From contig BCJJ01000009.1 in the NCBI GenBank assembly GCA_039545355.1, positions 434,023-498,022 on the forward strand: a stretch of DNA of 64,000 bases, written 5' to 3'. How positions within the stretch are numbered: position 1 is the first letter of the stretch; each line of letters begins with the position of its first letter. Below, one piece after another: positions 55,125 to 64,000 of the stretch. The translations under genes and the position numbers were made by a program. The notes beneath the pieces were generated by a model. That model saw only the letters and a list, made by a program, of their open reading frames with translations. It ran no database searches and had not been told where the DNA came from. This stretch comes from Trichosporon coremiiforme (lineage: Eukaryota; Basidiomycota; Tremellomycetes; Trichosporonales; Trichosporonaceae).

Positions 55125-56753
55125 ATGCGACAGATACTCGAGCTCGCAAGTCGAGCATACGCCTACGCCTGTCCGCCACCTTTCGGCATCCTCAATCCAA
55201 TTCACAGGATCGCTCTGCGCGCCCAGCCCTTGACACTAGACCTGGTGATGTGGTTCAACTGGCTAGTCCTGCCGCTGATCCCGCTGGTGCTCATGTCGTA
55301 CATTCTCGTCGGCGGGCCGAAGGACAAGTTGGCGCGCGAGTCTCGACCTATTCGTGCTGCTCTCGCCGTCGCCGGCTGGACAATGATGACACACTCGTTC
55401 CTCACGCGGCGCTTCACAAGTGAGTTCCAGTCCGCTAAGGCGGTTAACCAAAGCGTACCGCTGGGCTGTGTACAACAACTTTATCGGCATCTCTTATTGG
55501 ACTGTCAGCCTTCGTTACATTGAACTGGCACTGCTGAAGGACCCCGTCGTCGATCCGTGGATGGCCGTCGGCCGCCCCCGATGGGTTGCCGCCGTTGATC
55601 TCGCCATCAACTTGCGCCATGTGTACCTCGGTTCCGTCGGTCTCGACACTTCCTCTGGCCCGCCCAATTTGGCTCTGCCAGAGTTGAAGCCGGGCGAGAA
55701 GCCGCAGGTGGAGCCGCATCTGCGTCACTGGCGGCGGCGGCCGCGCCCCACAACTCGACTGGCTGCGTTCGCCCGTCATCTCAGTCACTTCCTCTTCATC
55801 TACCTCCTGGAAGACGCCCTGTTCACGTTTGTGCGTGTGGTCGGCCCTGACGCCCTCGCACCTCCAGGCGGCCGCGACTGGCTGCCGCAGTACGGCCACA
55901 TCGTAGCCGGCCTGATCGCAGAGACTAAAGCGACCCTTCTCCCATCTACGATTGGCTACGTCGTACCGGCCTTTGCTGTGGGGCTCGTTCTCAAGTCTGC
56001 TGCGCCGATGATGATCTGGGGCATGCTGAGTGGGGTCTACCACCTTGGCGCCATCGTCTGTATTGGATCCGGCTTCTGGGAGCCTGAGACCTGGGACACG
56101 GACATGTTCGATGCACCGTTTCGGTCGACGTCGCTTCGGGACCTGTGGGGCCGCAGGTGGCATCAGCGTGAGTATCTCACCAGGAAAGGGTCGAGCTAAT
56201 GGCAGTGTACCGCCGCACGTTCCTCAACTGTACGAAGACTACTCTCCGGGTCCTGCACCTGCCAAGCAACACGTTCACCTTCTACGGTCTTATCTACCTC
56301 TTCTCCGGCCTCCTGCACGCATTGGGGCAGATCACAAATGACCCCCCTCCCCAGTTCAGCGGCGTCATGCTGTTCTTCCTTCTCGCGGGCTTGGGCAACG
56401 CCCTCGAAGTCATGTTCAAGCGCGTGACCGGCCGTGTCGTCGGCGGGCCTGCCGGTTGGGTCTGGACGTTCTTCTGGAGCACTCTCACTGGTAAGTCTTG
56501 CGTCTGACCTAAGGCTAATGCGCAAGGCACACTCATTCTCAACGCCTGGGTTGACCCCGGATGGGCTGCGTGCAGCTTCTTCCCGGACAAGGGGTTCGGG
56601 CAGCTCGTCGTCCCCTCCATCATCAAGCACGGACTCACCCTCGAGCCTCTTCGCGCCGCAGAGTCGGCGATCGCCGAAGTTGTCGAGTCCGCTCCCGTTC
56701 TTGCCGAGACATTCGTGCAAACTACAGTCGCACTCCTTGAGTCGGCCGTTTAG
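55125..56753 (+). CDS. Wax-synthase-like MBOAT acyltransferase, copy 1
   Basis: Exons 55125-55419, 55454-56167, 56206-56490 and 56527-56753, with introns of 34, 38 and 36 nt, give 506 residues. Several hydrophobic segments alternate with loops. The family core is FDAPFRSTSLRDLWGRRWHQ, the wax-synthase domain signature, followed by a helix pair ending FFWSTLTGTLILNAWVD. Such enzymes esterify fatty acyl groups to alcohols or sterol-like acceptors in the ER. The substrate here is unknown. The gene ends with a short helical Ala/Val/Glu tail at a TAG. The same frame stays open past it as Ala/Val-rich sequence to 56827, matching the longer tail of copy 2. Confidence 0.85.
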
Positions 56754-57782
56754 AGCGTCACTGCCACGGCTGCGGCCGTGGTGGTGACAGTTGCCGCAGT
56801 AGTGGCCGACGCCGCTGCCGAACTCTAGGCGCACACAATCACAATTTCCTCCAGGTTATGTCCTCTTCCCTCCTTCGCTTCCGTTCGCATTAGTTCACAT
56901 TTGTATCCACTGTTTCCCTTCTTCATACTTTCATCGCTACCGAAGCCCGCGCTCGCGATGGCGGGGCCATGCTTCGCATACCAATGTGCACCCGGCGTGT
57001 ACTCGACGGTGACATACTCCGCATGCATACACCTTCCACTTTAGCGCCCCAACTCGGAAAACGAAACATGCCTGCTGTCTTCTGAGTGCATTCAAATTCT
57101 CGTCATGACTGCGAAGGGCGTTGGCGGTGGTGAGCGGGCCGTCTATCCAAGATCTCAAAAGCAGCGGGGGGGCGGGGCCTGATTGATCGGCGGCGAAAGC
57201 GAACCAAGGAAGACGCCGGGTTTTATCATCACCCACTCCACCGACAGTTCTGCATCCACCCCGCTACTCATCTTACACGCACTACGGCGCCGAAGCAGTG
57301 CTGAATACATGATAACAGCTATCTTAGCGACATGGGAACCGCATATGTCTCACTGAACCGGACAGCAGGGCGTTCAACGCCACGACGCCTTGGGACGCCG
57401 CGACGCCATCATTCAGCAGTATGCTGGGGCGCGTGAGGCTGGGGCCGCGCTGGGCCTCCATGTCACGCCCCTGAACGCCAGACATTGTCCCCGAGTTGCG
57501 GCTCCGATCGTGCGCGATGCGCGACCGGACACAGGTGCGCCAGGCGCACGACCGGCTTTGTTGCGTGGGTCAGGCAGACCTGCACGTTGCCGCCGCTGGC
57601 CGCTGCGCGCCCCGAGCGTTCCTTCCATACTGGCTGGAAAGCGACGCCGGGCGCGGCCACTCCTCACCTCCTTGCTCGACTCACAAGACCTTTTATCCAA
57701 GCTCGCTGACCTAACCACCTCGTTTCAACCCCCTCACACTCATTCACATTCGTTTTCCCCCACTTTTTCGACCCCTTCGATC
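56754..57782. other. Spacer between tandem acyltransferase genes
   Basis: The first 74 bases are the in-frame remnant of the Ala/Val tail of copy 1. The rest is 3' UTR and the promoter of copy 2, with a pyrimidine-rich leader. No other gene is supported. Confidence 0.5.
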
Positions 57783-60033
57783 ATGGCTGAACCGCTGGGC
57801 CTCTCGCTCGGCGATCTGGGCCGGCTCTGGGACACGCTCTTCCCCGCGCCGTGGGGCCCACTCAATCCCGTCTGGCAACATGTCCAGCGTACCGCGGCAC
57901 CCCTCGACTTTAACAACTTCTCCCTCCGCCAGTGGTTCAACTATGCCCTCGTTCCCTTCATCCCCGCCGCGATCATGGCGTACCTCCTCGTCGGGGGGCC
58001 CAAGGACAGGCTCGCCCGCGAGACGCGCGAGGTCCGCCTCGCCCTTGGCATTGTTGGCATCAGCATCGCAACGTCCGCTTACCTGAACAACCGTTTCTAT
58101 GGTGCGTCCGGCGCCGTGGGAGCTCATAGCGCGGAGCCAGCATTATTGCGCCCGTGAAGCTGACAACAGACCTCCGCTGGTGTTGCTACAACTCGATGTT
58201 CGGCATCCTGTACTGGCAACTGGTTGCGCGGTATGCCTCGCTTGCACTCGTCTCGGAGCCAATTGTAGACCCATACATCGGCCGCGGGCGACCGCGCTGG
58301 GTCGCCGCTTTAGACCTCGTCATGAACCAGCGCCATATCGGTCTCGGCAACGTCGGTCTTGACAGCGGCAACGGCCTCGATAACAGGGACGTGAAGCTGT
58401 TGAGCCCAGGAGGCAAGGGTAAGGCGCCCGAGATGCCCTACATCGCTCGTCACCTGCAGCACTGGCGCCGCTTCCCGCGCCCGACATCGCGCTGGGGCTC
58501 ATCCTTGCGTCACCTGTGCAAGACGCTCGCGCTCTACACGATCATGGACACTACATTCTCTCTCACTCGCGCTATTGGACCGCACGCGATTGCTCCGCCG
58601 GGCGGTCTCCCTCTTATCGAGAAGTACGGCCACATCATGGCCGGCTGGCTGGCAGAGAGTGAGGGCGTCCTGTTCCCGAGCACGCTGCGCCTGCCGCTGC
58701 CCAAGTGGCTCATGTCGACATTCATGGAGCTCATTCCGCCACTCGCGATCTGGGGCTTCCTCTCCGTGTGGTATCACTTCGTCGCGTTCCTGTGCATCGC
58801 TAGTGGCTACTGGGAACCCGAGGTCTGGGACATTGACGTGTTCGACGCGCCTCTCAAGTCCACATCCCTCATGCAGCTCTGGGGCCGTCGCTGGCACCAG
58901 GTCTTTCGGTAAGCTCTTCTAAACAGGCTAACGCTGACGGCAGCCACACCTTCGTCGACGCTACAGAGAGCGTCCTTCGTGTCTTCCACCTGCCCAACAA
59001 CCTGGTCACTTTCTACCCGCTCATCTACCTCTTCAGCGGCCTGCTCCACGCTATGGGCGAGATCACGGCCGATCCGGTACCCAGGTTCTCGCACGTTATG
59101 GCCTTCTTCATGCTCTCAGGTGTCGGCTGCAGTCTCGAGATCGCCGCTAAGCGTATCTTCGGTCTCCGAACTCGCGGCCTGCTAGGCTGGTGCTGGACCT
59201 GGACCTGGACTGCTGTCACTGGTAAGTAACGAGCGACGCTGTTCACCCCAGGCTCTAAGCAGCCGACGATGGGCACAGCTGTGTAGACGAACAGATCAAG
59301 CTGACATCCAGGCCGCCTCGTCGCCAACGCCTGGATCGACGCCGGCATGGGCGCCTGCTCCTTCTTCCCCGACCAGGGAGTCGGCCAGTACCTCGCTCCC
59401 TTCATCATGAAGCACGTTTACATGATCTACCACGTTCCCCCCGCCGACGTTCTGCCAACCATCACAGACGCGGCGCAGGTGCTGCTCTCCGCGCCGTCCG
59501 CCGTCGAGTCGCTCGCCGAGGTCATCTCCGCCGTCGCCGAGTCGACTCGTGTCGCACTCACTGCCGCCACGGCCGCTGTGACCGAAACATTCGCTGCTGT
59601 CGCTGAGCCGAGCGCTGTGCTCGAGACCGCATCCGAGGTGGTCGAGGCGCTGTCAACCGAGGCCGTCGTCGCTGCTGCTGAGGCGACCGAGGCAGTCGCT
59701 GAGGCTGTTGCCCAGTCGGTCGTCGAGTCTGTTGTCGAGTCCGTCGTCGAGGCTGTCTCCGAAGTCGCTGCCGATAACAGCGAGACGCTCGCCACCACCC
59801 TCGCCTCAGCCGTCCTCGATACGGCCGCGACAGCGGCAGCGCTGACGAAAGCCGCCGTCGAGAACCTGAGCACGGTGGCGACCGCCGTCGCCGAGGCAGG
59901 CGAAGCGAGCGCGGCGAGCGCGGTGCGCTTCATCACTGTCGACTCGGTGCCGGCGCACATCGTGGAGGCAGCGCTGGCGACAGCGAGTGCAGCTATGTCC
60001 GCCGCCCTCGAGGAGAGTACGGCGACCAGCTAA
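57783..60033 (+). CDS. Wax-synthase-like MBOAT acyltransferase, copy 2, with long amphipathic tail
   Basis: Exons 57783-58101, 58170-58908, 58944-59221 and 59312-60033 give 685 residues. The membrane core parallels copy 1 exon by exon: AYLLVGGPKDRLARETREV, then the signature FDAPLKSTSLMQLWGRRWHQ, then LPNNLVTFYPLIYLFSGLL. Intron positions are conserved, so the pair arose by tandem duplication. After the core, residues from about 495 to the end are almost only Ala, Val, Glu, Ser and Thr in quasi-repeats such as VVESVVESVVEAVSEVAA. This predicts long amphipathic helices like those that bind lipid droplets. A neutral-lipid enzyme with such a tail may anchor on the droplets it helps make, which is inference. 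Confidence 0.85.
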
Positions 60034-60780
60034 CCCGCATCCATCCGCAAAGGTCTTGATTCCGTTCGTTCGTTCTCTGTCGTTTCCCAAGTTTGTAGTT
60101 CCTCTCCACTTTGTTTGTCTCAATAACCCACGATCATTTGTCTTCATAGCCCTTCTATCAATTCGAATCCGCCCAATGCAGGCGCGAGCGCACACGCCCC
60201 ACCATAGCACGCATTACTTCATACCAACTTTCCATGCAGCGTGTTTCCCGCCTCAGAAGGAAGTCGGTTAGATCTCGGTGAATATCTGCGGGTGAAGTTG
60301 CCGATGCTCGAAAATTGTGGGGATCCGAAGTTGCTCGCTCCACTTGGCCGGTAAACTCAGATTCAGGTCAGCTGAGCGCCTTGTCGCACCTCGTCCCTCC
60401 AGACGGACAGCGACAACTTGTTGGTCGTTGGTCGGCAACACCCCTAACAATGAACGTCGGACAGCATGTAAGCGGATCTTTGTGGACGCCTCAGGGTGCC
60501 CTGTCGGTGTGTAGTGGGTCTCTTGGCCTTGTCCAACCGGCGAGCTCGCGCCCATGCGTTAGATTGCGCAGTCAAGCAGTCCGAGGGTTGGCTTACGATC
60601 ATTGTTCAGGTTACGGGCGTCCCCTCCAGCCCACTGAGCAGTGCTCACGATGCTATCAATGCTAGAGGTCATTACATACATCAATCATGGGCGTGGAACG
60701 TAGCGATGGCGCACTAAATGCGGAAACAGTTGTAGGAGACACGGCGGCGGAACGGCTGGAGCGACTGGGCGACATCCGGC
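60034..60780. other. Convergent intergenic region
   Basis: 3' UTRs of the acyltransferase and the small gene on the minus strand. No further gene is supported. Confidence 0.5.
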
Positions 60781-61183
60781 TCAGGGGGACGAAGCGGGGT
60801 CGCTGTTCGGCGCCGGCGAGTCGTAGCGCGCCATCTGGCGGACGATGCAGTAGGCCTCGTTCGCCTCGTCGGGGTTCGCGGGCTTGAGGCCGTACACGCG
60901 GCAGAAGGCGTCCCAGGAGCCGTACGAGTCGACGATGCTCGCCTCGGCGGGGGTGAAAGGCTGCGGGGGCGCTGTAGGTTAGCGCGAGAACACGAGCAAA
61001 GCGAGTATGTGAGCGGTCTGGCGCAGTGGACAGCTTACTTCACGAAAGAAGAGCGTCGGTGGCAAGGCTGCAGAAGCCAGCTGCCCCGGGTGGATGAGAT
61101 GGACGGCTCAACGAACACCGAGGAAACTCACCGTGCTGCTTGATCGAGTCCATGCTGTGGTTCGAGTCGGTAGGCGAGCTCAT
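60781..61183 (-). CDS. Small hypothetical protein (80 aa)
   Basis: Exons 61183-61132 and 60971-60781 join in frame over a 160-nt intron. The product begins MSSPTDSNHSMDSIKQH, has a compact helical core with FTPAEASIVDSYGSWDAFCR and EANEAYCIVRQMARYDS, and ends in a Ser/Pro tail. The codons are strongly biased to C and G in the third position, unlike the opposite strand, which supports real coding. A TATA-like TTATAA lies just before the start. No family is recognised. The first Met is used because the exon frame is closed upstream. Confidence 0.6.
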
Positions 61184-61716
61184 CTTGTTCTTGTTTGCGT
61201 TGTTATAAACTCGTGGTGAGGGAGGTCTGAGCGCGAGACGGCGGTCTGGTAGAGCAATACTCGGGGTTAAGTATGTCCAGGGAGTCGGCGCGCAATGGGC
61301 GATCTGTGCGCCCGTCTCGCAGTCAGGCGGGGTCCTTATACCCCCACTGTCTCGCATTGCACGTCGCGGCGTACTCCATTCCTGGCATAGTCGGGTTGTC
61401 GTCACCCGTGACGCAGACTCACCACCTGCGCATCCTTGCCACCCAAAGTGCTCTAACCCCGCATCACCAAGACGCCCAGGTCCCGGCCAGGCCTCCGTCG
61501 GCCGACGTGTGGGTGCGCACTGAGGTGCGTCATTGATAAGATTGCGATCATGTGACCAACCGCGCTAAACTCGCTTTCGGCACGGAAGCAAAGTTTCGAA
61601 CGAAAGGTTCATCTTCCGACGAACCACCTCACTCGACGACGTCCTTCTGACCCTTTCATACCTTACGACAGCGCTCAGGATGCACAAAAGAGCGCAGGGA
61701 CGCAAAAAATGTAACG
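61184..61716. other. Intergenic region
   Basis: Promoter of the small gene, then unassigned sequence up to the tRNA. A T6 run on the minus strand at 61709-61704 is the tRNA terminator. Confidence 0.5.
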
Positions 61717-61801
61717 TGGACGACTTAGGAATCGAACCAAAGACCTCGTCAAAGAAGCAAGAGATGCTAATGACGCGCTCTACCAACTGAGCTAGACGCC
61801 C
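61717..61801 (-). tRNA. tRNA-Ala (anticodon AGC) with a 12-nt intron
   Basis: The acceptor stem GGGCGTC/GTCGTCC contains the G3-U70 wobble that marks alanine tRNAs and one T-T mismatch. The D arm is GCTCAGTTGGTAGAGC and the anticodon stem CGTCA/TGACG. The loop start TTAGCA gives anticodon AGC. The 12 extra bases after position 37 fit an intron. The T arm TTTGG-TTCGATT-CCTAA also has one mismatch. Six Ts follow within 15 bases. The two mismatches leave room for a weak or pseudo copy. Confidence 0.75.
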
Positions 61802-62080
61802 GACCACGCTGCTTCACGGATATCAAGTCGCCCCTTGCTCGGCTCGCGCTGAACTCGGCTGCTGGGAATGAGCGCACATTATTTACTAGCGGCAACTTCA
61901 GTTGCCAGCGGTCAAGGGTGAGTAAAGTGTCAGTCTACAAAGACGACGGTCCACGCTTTGCATCTAGGCGCGACGCACCTCGCTACAACAGTTCCCGTCG
62001 GGGAGCAAGTCCCAAACAACGTCGCCAGCACAGCCGCGACGTTGCGGCAAAGACGCCCTTCGGGACGAATCCCACGAGAT
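61802..62080. other. Spacer between tRNA and the repeat field
   Basis: Nothing recognisable. It contains a short inverted pair GGCAACTTCAGTTGCC near 61891. Confidence 0.4.
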
Positions 62081-63730
62081 GCCGCTGATGCAATCGCGAC
62101 ATCCAAGGTGAGGTGAGTTTCAGCTGAAGGTGAACGTCACAGCGGCCAGCGCTGATGCAATCACGATGGCCGTGGACGGGGATCTCTCCCATGGCGGTCC
62201 CGCTGAGTGAATCAATCGCGGGCCGCCTTCGTTAAAGACGCTGAACCTCGCTGTGGTGATGTGGTTCAGAATATTGGTTCAGAAGACGGTGGTAATGCGG
62301 TTCAAATGTTGGTCCAGAAGACGGTGGTTGAATCGGGGGGGGGGGGTAGTAGAATCGGCAACTCGACTTGGTTGAAAGAATCGGAAACTCGACTTGGTTG
62401 ATGGACGACGCCATAGCATGTATAAATGTTGAGACCCGCTAATGCAATCGCGGGCTGTGCTGGTGTACCACCGGAGTGCCAGCGTGGGGCATGCCCCGAG
62501 AGGTGATGCCGACAAGTTGCAACACCCCACCGCTTGATGAGTCGACGGACGCTCGAGCGGCGCCACTAATGCAATCGTGGTGCCTCGGAACGGGGAAACT
62601 GCACAGTGAAACGGACACGCAGAGCTGATTGCAATCGTCTGCGCGTGTGCGGCACGCGGATCGCGGTCTGGAACACGCTGATTGCAGTCGCCCGCACATG
62701 TTCCTGAAGACTCGGGAGCGGATTAGTTGATAGCCCAGGAGATTGAGGCTGCTACGCCTCGATACAATCGCGGCGCTACATCCATGGGACGTTCGAGCGG
62801 GTGGGGCTCAGATGAAGTGGTCCAGCCTTTGCTAGTGCCATGCCACACCCGCTGATTGCAATCGCGAGAGGGCTGGTAAAACAGATTGGCCAGACTGGCC
62901 GTGTTGACGGACAGTCCGGCGGTTGCTCTGTCGGTAAGTTACCGACAGGCCGAGGATAACAACGAGTCGAGGTCGACGTCGAGGTCAGAAAAGTTGATAT
63001 GCCGCCGATGCAATCGCGGCCCGACACTTGCGGGACTCAGGTGAGAGTAGTTCAGCCGTTGCTCGTCTCAAGCCCGACCCGCTGATAGCAATCGCGAGCA
63101 GGCGCGAAGTAAAGAATCGATGCTCCATTGGCCACGACCAATGAGCCGTCAACGTTGATGTCGCTTCAAACGACCGAGATTATGATGCTGTCGTCGATCC
63201 GGCTGACTAAACAGTGCTTTGCGGGTGACAGGGCCAGTTCAATACCGGTGCCAGCAGAGAAACCATGAGACGGACTTGGTGTAGCGGGCATGTCCGAGAA
63301 CGAACTGCGCATGGCCTCACGAGCTGGGGGGTTCGCTGATGCAATCGCGTATCGGCCGGAATGCTAAGTCCGGGCGGCTGAGAATGCGGGGTTACGCGCG
63401 ATCCTCAGAGGAGGAATACAGTACCTGGTTGTGGTCCCTCTGCTAGTGGACCCGCTGATGCAATCGCGGATCTGCCGGAGGGGTGCTCAGTCCGGGGTTT
63501 TGAGAGACTGAATGCTGGGGACTTGAACAAAAACCATCGACACCGTACCGCTGATGCAATCGCCGGGATGCCGGATGGTGAAGCAGTCTCAGTCCCTGCG
63601 TCTGAGGTAGCGGATGTCGAACAAGTGGAAAAGCAGAGACTCTTCCCCAGTTAACTTGGACCTTGTCGACCCAGAGAAAGTTGTCCAAGATAATCATGGT
63701 GGCGGAGAGATCCAGCTGATGCAATCGCTG
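62081..63730. repeat. Field of a degenerate 18-bp repeat (CCGCTGATGCAATCGCGG)
   Basis: About 15 copies start near 62081, 62149, 62200, 62434, 62562, 62622, 62675, 62757, 62847, 63001, 63077, 63331, 63449, 63547 and 63713. All face the same way at uneven 51-254-bp spacing. The core GATGCAATCGCG is best kept, and variants include TAATGCAATCG and TGATTGCAATCG. Parts of the spacers also match, for example the GCCGGA...AGTCCG stretch after the copies at 63331, 63449 and 63547. No coding gene is supported here. It could be a decayed subtelomeric or centromere-near tandem repeat, or a field of protein-binding sites. Confidence 0.7.
62273..62402 (+). repeat. Two short tandem duplications with a 12-G run
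   Basis: An element with CAGAAGACGGTGGT occurs twice about 35 bp apart. Then a run of 12 Gs (62335-62346) is followed by two direct copies of a 26-bp unit containing AACTCGACTTGGTTGA. It lies inside the repeat field. Confidence 0.75.
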
Positions 63731-64000
63731 AAAGTGAGGGCGAGGCGTCGACTCCACCGCCCCGGAGCCGTGCCCTGCGACGGTACCAGCGTCGCCCCCC
63801 GACTGAATGGAGATGATGTGATAAACTGCTTGGTGGTGGGCTTAGCGATGGCTTGCTTGTCACAACGGCTCGATGGTAGGCTTGAGAAGGCTTCCTCAAA
63901 ACCTTGGTTGGTAAGTGCGTTGAACTGGAGCTTAAAGAAGCTTTCGCAAAGCGCTTAATGCTCGCTTGTCGTCGCCGTGGCATTTCGCGAGTGCTTGCGA
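63731..64000. other. Right edge of window
   Basis: No gene is supported. Short frames only. Confidence 0.4.

Noticed and set aside
62081..63730. CRISPR-like array
   Set aside because: Repeats are short and degenerate, spacing is uneven (51-254 bp), there are no cas genes, and the genome is fungal.

Overview
The window looks like nuclear DNA of a basidiomycete yeast, most likely a tremellomycete and plausibly the order Trichosporonales. The reasons are dense short GT-AG introns (many only 33-38 nt) with a CTGAC/CTAAC branch point just before the CAG acceptor, intron-containing tRNAs, GC-rich codons, and fungal families such as wax-synthase-like MBOAT proteins, Zn2Cys6 regulators, CFEM proteins, ferric reductase and Say1-type hydrolases. 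The genus is inference. Gene models with introns were built by eye from splice motifs and frame continuity.

Layout. 0-3 kb: 3' end of a low-complexity gene, then a six-exon dynein light intermediate chain. 3.3 kb: a 112-bp assembly gap beside a 9-bp minisatellite. 3.8-6.4 kb: two divergent Gag-like genes with no pol partner. 6.5-9.9 kb: a Say1-like sterol-ester hydrolase, tRNA-Tyr and a ParB/sulfiredoxin-like protein. 11.4-18.5 kb: a ferric reductase and a CFEM secreted protein in a gene-poor stretch carrying five iron-type GATA motifs. 21.4-26.6 kb: two related small membrane coiled-coil proteins, each followed by an ORF-poor stretch full of intron-like splice signals. The second of these stretches carries a hidden tRNA-Thr. 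26.6-27.7 kb: a secreted DUF6081-like protein. 28.9-33.1 kb: a graveyard of BTB-like gene copies. 33.8 kb: an intronless, bacterial-type pyroglutamyl peptidase. 37.5 kb: an unknown two-exon gene.

39.9-53.2 kb holds the most interesting block: an alcohol dehydrogenase, then a 5-oxoprolinase split into two divergent genes (HyuB-like and HyuA-like), an MFS anion:cation symporter, a D-glutamate-cyclase/DUF1445 protein and a Zn2Cys6 regulator. With the pyroglutamyl peptidase about 7.7 kb upstream, the set reads as a candidate pyroglutamate (5-oxoproline) acquisition and breakdown cluster. The shared HyuB/HyuA promoter carries a near-perfect palindrome with CGG-N6-CCG geometry that could be the regulator's operator.

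53.4-64 kb: an intact BTB-like gene, two tandem wax-synthase-like acyltransferases (the second with a long Ala/Val-rich amphipathic tail), a small conserved-looking protein, an intron-containing tRNA-Ala, and a terminal 1.7-kb field of a degenerate 18-bp repeat (consensus CCGCTGATGCAATCGCGG, about 15 copies).
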